DNA of 64,000 bases, from contig OW285197.1 of NCBI GenBank assembly GCA_935421135.1, positions 5,860,850 to 5,924,849 of the forward strand. The letters run 5' to 3'. This document shows, one piece after another, positions 21,639 to 32,801 of this stretch. A program made the position numbers and the translations under genes. Source of the stretch: Bugulina stolonifera (lineage: Eukaryota; Bryozoa; Gymnolaemata; Cheilostomatida; Bugulidae). Positions within the stretch are counted from its first letter, which is position 1; each line of letters begins with the position of its first letter. The notes under the pieces were generated by a model. It searched no databases, was not told where the DNA came from, and was given only the letters and a program-made list of their open reading frames with translations.

Positions 21639-24600
21639 ATGATGGGGCTGAGCAAAGCAGAGTTCATCTTTTTTATTGCTGCCTTGATTAGTCTTCACCT
21701 TCATTTGGGTAAGTAGCACTTATCAAACAAATGAAGTTCTGAAGATTTTGGCTGTGTCGAGACTCCAGATGATACACACTTGTATATTTATTGAGTTCTA
21801 GAAAACAGATTATATTTTATCAAATCTTGCTCTGGCACTGATAAACTTAAAACATATTTTTTAGAATGTGTTTACTGGGAATTGTATCTGTTCTTGTGAT
21901 TGTGGCGCATCAGACAGTATCTAAATGTAATTTGTTCTATACACTATGTACTCCTGAAATTTTTTAACCAATCTGGTGGTTTAGTCAGTTGATCACATTT
22001 TCTATGTAACGTAGAGCTAAATCAAACTGTTGCTAACAACTGAAGCCGAAACCGAAATACTACCCTATATGTACCTACGATGTGCTGTCAGTCAAAATAT
22101 TGTTATGGTATTCTAGCGAGTGTACCTGTGTCTACATGTACGTTTTTTATAAAATTATTTTAAAGAATAGTAAAATTTAGTAAAATGTGTATACATCTAC
22201 CAGTATTCAGTCTTTTATTAAAGTAGAATCACAATATGAATAAATATATAAACATATACTACTATTTTATACATGTACATATTATTTGTCTTAGCTATTG
22301 GCAGCATAGAGTACTTTGAATGTGCTGACCCCAAGGAACAATACTTCCACTTTAATGGACTGCGCGATTGGGAGGCCATCAACCCAGGTGATAACAACAC
22401 TCAACTGGGGTTCTGCTCAGCTCTGTGCTATGACAAAGGTAAAGCGTTTCAAGAAAGCTAGAAGTTTGTTTAGTTCACTATCAATTCAATGCTTATTATT
22501 TTAAGGTTACCGAGCTGATGTAGTGGTAGTGTGTTCTGTCCACTGTGTTAGGTGGTTAGATGCATGCTTACACTCATTTACAGTAATTGAACTACATCGA
22601 CGTCTCCTTGTCGGTCGAACTGTGGAGTCTTGAAGGAGGGTTGAGGAGGAGGTCGGGCTACTTCAATGTATTGCCCGACGACCTCTACTAGTTCTCCAAA
22701 TATTCTGCTTGCACATGTTGCAGCAATTTTGAATGGCTGCAGCCAGATACCCATTTCTGCTTACAAAGTGCATACTTTTATAAAACAATTCTTCACAGTT
22801 ATCGGCATACACACTGAGTATATCGGATGTTATGAAGATGATGCTGATAGATTATTTCCGGATGAAGGTATATTAGCACTTCGAGATATGACTGCAGAAA
22901 GGTGTGCAATATATTGCTTTCAAAGAGGTATGATATTTTTAACAAATATAACATGAGTATCATTTTAATTTAAACCCAAACGCTACATCTTACATGACTG
23001 AATTTGAAATGTTGTATAGATGTACATGTACATGTAATTAGAGTAATTTGTGCTGTGCAAAAATGCATACTAAGTTCGAGGTGGAGGAGATCTTTAGGCT
23101 GCCCAAAGAGCTGAGCACATAAATATTGCAAGTATAACTGTGGTGTTCCGACCCACTCATGCATGAAGACTCTACTCTTGTTAACTGCAGGACAATAATT
23201 TGACTGCTATCTTGTCTACTTGTTTATCTAATGCATGTCTTAGTGATTAACTTGCCTGGGTTGTCCATTTTTGTTAATATCAGCCAATCATGTTCATGCA
23301 AGACTTACTGTCCTAGCATTTTCTAAAAATATGCTGGTTTTTTATATATTATGTGCTTTGTAATGATTGACTTTTTTTTGGTTGAACCTCAGCCTTTTTG
23401 TCGCCATATTGTTACGCCATATTGTTACGCCATATTGTTACGCCATATTGTTACGCCATATTGTTACGCCATATTGTTACGCCATATTGTTACGCCATAT
23501 TGTTACGTAATACCCATGGCCGATACTCTATCGGTCCACCTGATACTATATTGGGCTTCTTACCAGAACTTCCACCGGATACTGATTTAGTATATTATAA
23601 GTAAGATCATCTTGCTATGCTAGTCCGTTGTTGAACAGGCTCTAATAAAGCCAAATCTATCAACTCAGCTTTACAGAGAGGTAGTTCTAGTCTTGGTTCC
23701 TTTGGACTACAGTTCCCAGATCTCATCTTCGTCGTTAAGACATACTGTTTCTCTCTTTCATGAGTACCAACATCGGGCCTACAACATGTACATTGTATAT
23801 GTCCAAGATAGGATTAAGTAGCTACATAGATGTAACTGTTCACTCTTTATGTAATGCTGAAAATATAGCATGATCGACCACTCTCAGGCACTTTCCACAC
23901 TCATGTCATACATACACATGCACGTACATGTAGGCTATTTCTTCTCCCTACATGTCTACACATCATTGCTACATAAAATTACTCCTCTGTCAAATAGCAA
24001 CTTGATGTTTTTATGGAAGATTCTCTAAATGTTAATAATTCTAGGCTACGAAATATTTGGCATTGAGTACGGACGGCAGTGCTTTTGTGCAGAAGTTAGT
24101 CAACTCCAAAGTTCATCGTCTAAGGCCAGAGTGTCTGAAGAGTGTAATATGGCATGCGCTGGAAACAATACCCAGGAATGTGGAGGTAGATGGAGAATAT
24201 CAACTTACAGAATTGTTCTGGGTTTGTTATTGGGTTATGTTACGTGTGCAGTAAATTTATGTATTTAAGGAAAATTTCCAATATAACTGTAAATACTAAC
24301 ATGCAACGTAAAATGATGCGAAATTAGATGCAACCATAACATTAAATTTAACATAATGGACATCTAACTGCCGAATGTTAAACAAATCGTTTCAGGTACA
24401 CTCTCTTGTGAGTTAGGCGTAAATATTCTAGCTGTAATTAATATAAATACCTTAATGATATTGCTGAGAAAATTTGTAAGATATGCATGTACATGCAGTA
24501 TCCGACTTTCAACCACTGCATTTTTCTCCATGAGAGTAATTAGTAATTAGTAATTAGAAATGTTAAACAGCAATCTAAAATGAAAAGGCACTATTGTGAA

Positions 24601-24908
24601 TAATCGATAATAATAGTAATAATAGCATTATTGGACTGAGATTTACATTGTACTTTTTACCTCTTATAGATACTCACCAGGAGGTAGAAATGACTCTCAA
24701 TGATAGAGCTACTCAGTACAGCATTATCTCTATGCTACACACAGCTACTTCCATTCAATGTTCTTCACTCTGTACCTTTGAACTCCACTGCGCCGCTTAC
24801 CGTTACACCAGCAAGTCATGTGACCTGTTCAGAGTAAACTGCACCTCTGACGTCGTGTACAATGATCTCTATGTACGAAGTGATAGAAGCATGTGTCTTT
24901 ACTGCTAG
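21639..24908 (+). CDS. Secreted WSC + PAN/apple-like protein, paralogue B
   Basis: Exons 21639-21708, 22295-22438, 22799-22927, 24045-24221 and 24670-24908, all phase 1, giving 252 aa. An in-frame ATG at 21621 would add six residues; 21639 is chosen because it gives the same MM start as paralogue C. Exon 1 encodes a hydrophobic signal (FIFFIAALISLHLHL). Exon 2 is a half-WSC-like unit (IEYFECAD, then GFCSALCYDKG). Exons 3-4 give a WSC domain with all expected cysteines (YIGCYEDD, ERCAIYCFQR, CFC, ECNMAC-GN-ECGG). Exon 5 is the PAN/apple-like domain ending SMCLYC. Exon sizes match A and C to within a few codons. It is likely secreted and likely binds glycan or protein ligands, by family analogy only. 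Intron 3 holds a 13-bp satellite and a possible solo LTR. Confidence 0.87.
23380..23790 (+). mobile_element. Possible diverged solo LTR in intron 3 of gene B
   Basis: The order of motifs resembles the 664-bp LTR: a GCCATATTGTTACG block (compare GCCATCTTGTTGCG), a CTTCCACCGG stretch, CTAATAAAGCCAAATCTATC (compare CAATAAAGACACATCTATAC) and then CTTTACAGAGAG. The ends were not located and similarity is low, so this is tentative. Confidence 0.35.
23402..23505 (+). repeat. 13-bp satellite, eight units
   Basis: Eight perfect tandem copies of CGCCATATTGTTA. Because 13 is not a multiple of three the array is open in several frames, which explains the overlapping reading frames. It is not coding. Confidence 0.95.
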
Positions 24909-24939
24909 ACATGCAATAATGTTGTCACAAAGTGAGTCT

Positions 24940-25505
24940 AAACTTCTAAGACTTACCTCATATTATACTAATACATGTACATATATGTACATGTAAGGCT
25001 TACCTCATATTATACTAATACATGTACATATATGTACATGTATGTACATATATGTACATACATGTACATATATGTACATGTAAGACTTACCTCATATTCT
25101 ACTAATACATGTACATATATGTACATGTAAGACTTACCTCATATTCTACTAATACATGTACATATATGTACATGTAAGACTTACCTCATATTCTACTAAT
25201 ACATGTACATATATGTACATGTAAGACTTACCTCATATTCTACTAATATATGTACATATATGTACATGTAAGACTTACCTCATATTCTACTAATATATGT
25301 ACATATATGTACATGTAAGACTTACCTCATATTCTACTAATACATGTACATATATGTACATGTAAGACTTACCTCATATTCTACTAATATATGTACATAT
25401 ATGTACATGTAAGACTTACCTCATATTCTACTAATATATGTACATATATGTACATGTAAGACTTACCTCATATTCTACTAATACATGTACATATACGTAC
25501 ATATA
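24940..25505. repeat. 47-bp minisatellite with palindromic half
   Basis: About eleven to twelve tandem units. Each has an ACTTACCTCATATTCTACTA part and a 22-bp palindrome (ACATGTACATATATGTACAT plus GT). Variation is limited to a few positions (TACATG/TATATG), so the array has been homogenised recently. It lies just after gene B and could affect its 3' end or replication. Confidence 0.92.
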
Positions 25506-28500
25506 TGTGTATGCAATAGCTCTAAAACTCTATTAATCCAACGCCGTTGCTGTTATTTAAATTTATTATCATTTGAGTTTAATTGAGTAGTGTGTAATTA
25601 CTAAGACACCTCCAACAGGGGCAAAGCAGGACCATGTGACCTGAATGCTTAGTCTTTAAGTGTATTTCTGTTTGTGTAGCTATATTCATTTGTGGTAGAT
25701 CTCCATCTATATGCTTATTTCTTAATCCTGGTATGCTTTACTACAAAGCCATGTGTTCCCAATAAGTTTTGAAATATTGAGAGAGAATAACTCCGATTCT
25801 AATAAATTTGTAAAATACTTTCCACTCTTCCTCATTATTAATTTTTCTTTCTATGTGCCTCTTAAACTATTAAATAATTAGTAGAAAGTGAGAGTTCATA
25901 ACTGGTGTCCAACCTGAAAAAGTCATGAAAATGAGGGACATGTGCGTGCATGTTGAACAGGAGTCAGGGCAATTCCAAATTATGCATAGTGTATATAATT
26001 ATAGTAAGCAAGAATAGCTATACTTGAGAATATCATGAGTGAGTGATTTTTTGATGTATTATCATGATGCCTTCCTTTGAAGATTCTTTTCAAATTTATT
26101 TTCATCACTGTACCATTTATAAAATTCTAGCCCTGATTATCATACAGTGTAAGTTGCTACTCTGGAGACCGCGCCACGGAGTAGAAGCCATAGACGGTGT
26201 TTCAGTTACACCCAGCTCCAGCCAGCCTGCGTGGCATGACTCATTACTCTGTTTTGAGCAACAATTATTTTTATGAAAAGGCAAGTTTACAGCTTGGCAG
26301 CAGGGTTTTCCTTTGATTATACATGTAAGGTGGGATAACTTCCAATATACATGTACTCTGTACACTCTTGCTAACCATTTTTTTCTCAATAATATTTGTG
26401 AAAGTTTAATCTGAATGTTTCACATGAACTAGCCACTAGGTCATTACTGCCTTCTGTGTACATGTAAGAATTTGTTTAGTGCTAAGAAGGTTAATATAAT
26501 TTTTCTCTGGTCGTTCTTAAAACTAGTTGTGGGTTTCAATTGAAACTGATTATAACTTCTGCTGAAAAACAAAAGAAGACAAATTTAAATGTCTTACATG
26601 TGCTACCAGATGAACATGTACATTCACATGTATGTGTTTTACAAGAACCTGCACTGATGTTAGTGCTCTGTATTGATCACAAAGTCATATAAATAGGCAG
26701 ATATAGCAATGGTAATGAAATTTATTATTAAATCTTGCTTTATTATTTATCATTATTGTATTAACCACACTATCATTCTCCAGAAAAAAAATTGCAGTGA
26801 ATTAACAGTGAATCTGGCCATACTGCAAGCCAAAGGAGAAGGTTTGAATTAAGAACACCCATAGTCACAACCTGTTGTGACAGATCTAGTGGCAAGATTC
26901 AGGTGTGCAGAGTCATGTGTAGGTAAATTGAAAAAACAACACTGTCTGCCACTTAAGGTAATAGAGAGAGAGGGAGCAACCGGACTAGATGCCAGAACAA
27001 GCTATAGATGGACATCCCAACCTTTTCCGAAACTGTATCGGCTTTCAGAAAGGTTTAGCCGGGTTGATTCAAGCGTCTAATGTGTTATGACTACCAGCTT
27101 AGTGCTATGCTGTCATTTACAATGCTTTACTTAACACAGCGCATCATTAATGTTTTGTAAGAAATCTCATAGGATTTCACTTCATATATGACCTGCAACT
27201 GGAAGTCTACAAATGTAGATACAACTTTATTGTTTCATCTTCTGTCCTAGTAAATCTATTATTTCAGCATAAACCTCTCTGCTGTTTGCAGTTTATGATC
27301 ATACTAATCCAGTCCATGTATGTTATTCACACTTGAGTACACTATTTCACAGCGTTGCAGGTAGCTCCAACTTCAAAATAATAAAATCGAATCAATTTGA
27401 GTGACTACTTTTGTTAGAAGTTTGGCGTCATAAGTTTTCTATTTTCAGGGTGTTTACAGTTGCAAAAAGAGATAAATTAATTTAATAAGTCCTAGTGTAC
27501 ATGTACACTATTTCTTATTATGCAATTGGTTAAAAAAGCTTTTGAACTCTTAACATAAAACGTGATATATTAATACTTTGTTCAGCTGAGAGTACAGAGT
27601 AAGTACTGATAACACTAATGCAGAGTATTGTTTGATGTCTGAGAACCACAGGTAATCGGCTCAGTACTTACATAATAGTCTAGACAGGCTGAGAAAGTTT
27701 GTATTGTTTGTTGTCCATGCTGTTGTGTTGACGCAATGACTTCTAAAATCATATCCAATACTTTTGCATCTATTTTACACTCTGTGAATTCATCACGTCA
27801 TGTTTAAACCATCTTTTACCCAGAAGTATGAAAATATTTTGAGTGTCTGAAAATTTACATGTAGACGTACATAAGCAATAACAGCTATATTTTTGAGTTA
27901 GTGACAGAAACAAACAAAGCTGCAACAATTCAGCTGCAAAAATTCTTTAGTAACAAAAAGAAATAGTTTTAAGTCACTAAACTCTCCGAGTTGTTATGTG
28001 TTAATCTTCTACAGCCATTAAAAAATTTTCCTACAGTGGCACATACAATTGAAAATTTGACGAATGTTCAGGTAGTTAACGTAGTATAATTTTAGCTTAA
28101 AACAAGGTGCATCATGTTTTGGTTGAGCGTCTTTACTTAACATTGGTACAATGCAGCTCTAAAGTTTTCTATTTTCAGAATACTCAAGTTAGATTGGCAG
28201 ATTCGTGAACTCAGATGAGAGCTAATCAAACATACATCTTCTGACAGATATTGTCAGCTGAAATACCGCATTGATCTAAGAAGGTCTTGTTTTAGAAATC
28301 TGTGTATTAAATTCCTGAACTCTGTATGTTAAAGGTACAGCTAATTTTTAACCAGAATGACTGATTAGCAACAGAATTTTTATTTACTCACTTCATTTTC
28401 TATTGCTCTAGCAGACAAAATATTTCTCAGACATACGTTGAAGACAGGAATAAACTAACTAACCATCTTAATTCAGATAATTATCTCTAAATAATCAGCT

Positions 28501-28794
28501 TATACTGTTGTTAGGGAAAGAAATTAAAATTGTGCTTCATTGATTTGCAGAAATTTTGACACCAAGACTTCAATCAGCCGATAGCAAAACAAAAAATGTG
28601 CTTCCCTTCCTATTTTTGTTACTGAAACTGGTTACATGTATAAAGTTCAAACAATCACACCGACTTGCATGTAGATGTAACTAGATCACTAGTTAATTTT
28701 CTTTTTAATTATTACAACACCAGTGTTTTACATGTACATTTACATCATTTGAAATTATATTATATCCAAATAAAAATGACTGAGTATTGGAAAG
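25506..28794. other. No gene seen
   Basis: AT-rich sequence left of the large TIR element. The short open frames (26064-26389, 26877-27080) show no domains or splice context. No RNA gene was recognised. Confidence 0.5.
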
Positions 28795-28800
28795 TATGCA

Positions 28801-29171
28801 AGTAGTATAGTCAGTGCACTTCTAGACAGACACGCACTCATTGACCCCTGTTTTCAACCAATCACAAGCCGGTATTTCCGATTTCAACCAATCACAGAAG
28901 AGCACAAAAATTTTGCACACGACCTTGCCAAGGTCACCCCAAAATCCCCCCTTCTGATTGGTCGAAAAAACATTTGCACACTTGACCCCGAACCCGGCCA
29001 CGACCCCTTCCCTTCCTCCTTCCCACCCTCCTCCCCTCCCCCTCCCCCACCTCCCACTCCTCCCTCCTCCCCGCCACCGCCCTCGTCCCGTCCGCGCCAC
29101 CGCCGTCGCCGCCGCCGCCACCGCCGCCCTCACCACCGCCGCCGCCGCCGCCACCACCACCGCCCTCACCA

Positions 29172-29202
<31 letters not shown>

Positions 29203-30035
29203 CGCCACCACCACCACCGCCGCCACCACCACCACCGCCACCGCCGCCGCCGCCGCCACCACCACCACCACCACCGCCGCCGCCGCCGCCGCCATCACCG
29301 TCATCACCGCCACCCCTCCTCCACCGCCGCCCACCCTCCCCCCCGCAACCCCCACTCACCCGAACGACCAATCGTTTGAGGCGGTCAAGCCGCGTCCGCC
29401 CACGTTGCGTGCGGCGCCGACCGTACACGTGGAGGCGACGCCGGTGCCCCGTATCCACCGGGCCAAGCGACTAGGCAGCGGCCCGCCGCTTCTCCCGAGC
29501 CCTCCACTCGAAAAGCTTGTGATCTAAACGAGCGAATTCGGCTGCGCTTCTTCGCCTATAACTCTCATTAGCGATAAGAAGAAGTACTACGGAAGGGATG
29601 GTTTATGATGTGCATCGCATTGTTAATAAAGAAATGTGTAAAGTCTTGGCTATAAATACACTGATGGGAAGAAGGGTTGGTTCTATGATATACATTGTAT
29701 TGACAATAAAGAAACGTGTGCATGTGTTAAGTCAGCATATATAATACATTAAATAAACTTTCCGCAATGGTGACAATAGAATGAATAAAAGATTGTGTAC
29801 ACGTGTTAAAACACAATTGAAAGAATAAAAGACACATATTTAAAAGAGTATGTCATATCTGTTATTAGCAAGAAAGTCTGTGTACATGTGTTAAGACAGT
29901 GTATATTATACATTAGATAAACTTTTCACAATGGTAGCAATAGAATAAATAAAAGGTTGTGTGCATGTGTTAAGTCAGCATTATGTAATATATTAAATAA
30001 ACTTCACAATAGTAGCAATAGAATAAATAAAAGAG
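28801..30035 (+). repeat. Left terminal inverted repeat
   Basis: It pairs with 37066-38340. From the end inward: two copies of TTTCAACCAATCACA, an ATTGG/CCAAT-containing segment, about 330 bp of CCG/CCA triplet repeat (about 29010-29340), a GC-rich block to about 29530, then AT-rich repeated units with AATAAA and GTGTTAAG motifs. The triplet tract yields long open frames in several phases that I regard as non-coding. Confidence 0.9.
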
Positions 30036-30050
30036 GGGTTTAGGTACTTA

Positions 30051-31497
30051 TTACTCATCTTCATCAGAAGTCGTAGGAGCTATAATGTTTACGACTTCGG
30101 TCTCAGCATACTCTAATTGATATGCTCCAGCTCCAAACTCTTGACACAGTCTTACCTACAAGATGATTTTAGTTTTTTACTCAGACGAATATCACTCAAG
30201 GTGGACAAAGCAAAAAATCTATACTTCTTTATGTTGTTGGTCCCTTACCATATCTGCTGATTTGTAGAGGTGAGCTAGTTGTTGAGGAGTTTCACTTTTG
30301 TAGTTACGAACTTCAGAATCAGCTCCCAATCTTAGACATGTATGTAGACATTCGTAGTCTTCATTCTCTATGGCAATGTGAGATGGGGCATATCCATCTC
30401 CCATTCGCTATAATATCAAACAAGAGAATAGAATTAAACTCCCCATCTAACTTATCAATTCGATCTACTCTACTTTTATTCCACTGTAATGTATTCACTT
30501 ACCCTCATATCTAAGTCAGCCCGAGTATTTTTTTTTAGTACTTTTAGTGCCTCTCTATGCTTGCTGCTATGCGCTGTTTCAACAATGAGGTGGACTACAC
30601 TCCTTCCATCATGATTGTAGCTCTGTACATTGTCTTGGGGAAGTGATTTGTAAGGAACTCTGAAGTATGGATGCTTTACTTCTGCTCTGGTCAAACTTGT
30701 GGTTAGAGCATGAATAACCTTAGCTCTACCCAGACGTGCAGCAATGTGAAGGGGGGTGTCACCTTCCAAATAAACATTAGCAATATAGATAAGTATCGAA
30801 TTGTTACAAGTTTTGCAATACTATATTTTTTAACAAGCAATGCATGCAAACATTGGTGCTATAAAACACTAACCCCAAGCATCGGCTATTGCTCCATCCG
30901 CTCCCCTTGTGATGATGAGACGAATTAGTGAATCCGAACAATAAGACTGTACAGTTAGGTGAAGTAATGTCTGCCGATTCGCATTCTTTGTATTCAGTTG
31001 TTTGTGACTCCTCGCAACAAATACCGCGAGTGCAATGGCTCTCTCATCTCTATCTCGGGCTGCTTCTAGTACCTCACTACATCATTTAGCATGATATTTG
31101 TTTTTCACATAGTTGAGAGGTAGTTATATGGGAAATTTGTCTATCATATTTTATTTTGATCATAAAAGACAATACGAAACAAAAAAAAAAGAAAATAGTT
31201 GGAAGTATGTATAACTTACAACTCTTCATCCTTTCCATCTTGCTCCCAAAAGATAGAACGAATTTCTTCTAGTAACTGTGTGCTAAGCTTATTACGAATA
31301 TCGGTTAAAGGATCCCATTTCTGCCAATCTAGAGGTAAGCTTTTTTGGAGAAAGAGCTCAGACACCCCCTCAAATAAGTCTTTATTCTCATACTTGCTTT
31401 GTTCTGTACATCTTTCCACTGTTACCTTCATCAGCTCTTGGTTTATAGGAGTCATTAGCTTGTTGCTATACTCGCTTGATCCATATCCACTTTCCAT
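30051..31497 (-). CDS. IkB-like ankyrin-repeat protein carried by the TIR element
   Basis: Five minus-strand exons with consensus splice sites and a continuous frame: 31497-31220, 31076-30874, 30762-30503, 30407-30249 and 30155-30051, giving 334 aa. The N-terminus begins MESGYGSSEY, where E-S-G-Y-G-S matches the D-S-G-x-x-S phosphodegron of IkB proteins with E for D. Ankyrin-type repeats follow: NRQTLLHLTV (exon 2), WGDTPLHIAA (160-169), DGRSVVHLIV (212 on), DGYAPSHIAI (exon 4) and a last unit NYKSETPQQLA like the closing IkB repeat. The C-terminus is acidic (TSDEDE), like the IkB PEST tail. In animals IkB retains NF-kB in the cytoplasm until phosphorylated. The IkB assignment is inferred from this layout; a generic ankyrin protein is the alternative. 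The splice structure suggests capture from a host gene. Confidence 0.75.
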
Positions 31498-31583
31498 GCT
31501 ATTTGTGTGCTAACCTTCTTTAATTTCTATTAAGAACAGACTGGAGCTAGAAAGAGTTAACTAAACTACTGTTTCCACCTCTC

Positions 31584-31623
31584 TTTATATAGTGAATAAA
31601 AAGATACAAATAAAGCTGATTGG
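31584..31623 (-). promoter_or_regulatory. Core promoter of the IkB-like gene
   Basis: On the minus strand a CCAAT box (31623-31619) is followed by TATATAAA (31591-31584), about 87 bp before the ATG at 31497. Spacing suits a TATA promoter with a short leader. Confidence 0.6.
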
Positions 31624-31639
31624 CTAACAGCATATACAT

Positions 31640-32630
31640 TGGAGTGCATTGGAAACACATCAGAGTGCATCGAATCACATCGGGAAAGATCGAAAACACA
31701 TAGGGAAACATCGAAACACATCGGGAAAGGTCGAAAACACATCGGGAGAGGTCGAAAACACATCGGGACACATCGAATCACATCGGGGGAGGTCGAAAAC
31801 ACATCGGGACACATCGAATCACATCGGGGGAGGTCGAAAACACATCGGGACACATCGAATCACATCGGGGGAGGTCGAAAACACATCGAATCACATCGGG
31901 GGAGGTCGAAAACACATCGGAGGAGGTCGAAAACACATCGAATCACATCGGGGGAGGCCGAAAACACATCGAATCACATCGGGGGAGGTCGAAAACACAT
32001 CGAATCACATCGGGGGAGGTCGAAAACACATCGAATCACATCGGGGGAGGTCGAAAACACATCGAATCACATCGGGGGAGGTCGAAAACACATCGGGGGA
32101 GGTCGAAAACACATCGGGACACATCGAATCACATCGGGGGAGGTCGAAAACACATTGAATCACATCGGGGGAGGTCGAAAACACATCGAATCACATCGGG
32201 GGAGGTCGAAAACACATCGAATCACATCGGGGGAGGTCGAAAACACATCGGGACACATCGAATCACATCGGGGGAGGTCAAAAACACATCGGGTTACATC
32301 GGGGAAGGTCAAAAACACATCGAGACACATCGAATCACATCGGGGGAGGTCGAAAACACATCGGGGGAGGTAAAAAACACATCGGGTTACATCGGGTTAC
32401 ATCGGGTTACATCGGGTCACATCGGGGAAGGTCGAAAACACATCGGGACACATCGAATCACATCGGGGGAGGTCGAAAACACATCGAGACACATCGAATC
32501 ACATCGGGGGAGGTCGAAAACACATCGGGGGAGGTCGAAAACACATCGGGTTACATCGGGTTACATCGGGTTACATCGGGTTACATCGGGTTACATCGGG
32601 TTACATCGGGTTACATCGAATCACATCGGG
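31640..32630. repeat. Minisatellite of 10- and 21-bp units between divergent genes
   Basis: Nearly every unit starts ACATCG. The three 10-bp forms are ACATCGAATC, ACATCGGGAC and ACATCGGGTT; the 21-bp form starts ACATCGGGGGAGGTCG and ends GAAAAC. The most common composite is 31 bp. The right end is a run of ACATCGGGTT. Because 10 and 21 are close to one and two turns of B-DNA, the ACATCG cores stay on one face of the helix. It fills the space between the two divergent promoters of the TIR element. Open frames through it are artefacts of the repeat. Confidence 0.93.
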
Positions 32631-32669
32631 ATGCAATAAATCAGACTAAAAAAAGGCAAATCACTTCTG

Positions 32670-32693
32670 ATTGGACAGAGATTTCCATAAAAG
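32670..32693 (+). promoter_or_regulatory. Core promoter of the zinc-protein gene
   Basis: ATTGG (inverted CCAAT, 32670-32674) is followed by CATAAAAG (32686-32693), about 110 bp before the exon-1 ATG at 32802. This mirrors the CCAAT/TATA arrangement of the divergent gene across the minisatellite. Confidence 0.5.
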
Positions 32694-32801
32694 CAAGCGT
32701 GAGAGAGGATTTTTATCATTACCACTCAACCACCTAGTAAAGACTTGCAACTCTGTGGATATTTACTAATTTCTCTGAATAAACATCACTCAACAATTAA
32801 T

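Noticed and set aside
23351..23604. Frames across the 13-bp satellite
   Set aside because: The repeat is free of stops in several frames; it lies in intron 3 of gene B.
28822..29527. Long open frames in both directions through the CCG/CCA triplet tract of the left TIR, and their mirror at 37666-38382
   Set aside because: They arise from the triplet repeat, are open in several frames at once and encode only Ala/Thr/Pro, Gly or Arg/His runs; no start context or splice logic supports a gene.
31639..32373. 244-aa and 169-aa frames in the minisatellite
   Set aside because: Purely repeat-derived. Unit lengths of 10 and 21 shift the frame, and several frames are open on both strands.
31640..32630. 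CRISPR array
   Set aside because: Repeats are contiguous with no unique spacers, and the context is eukaryotic.
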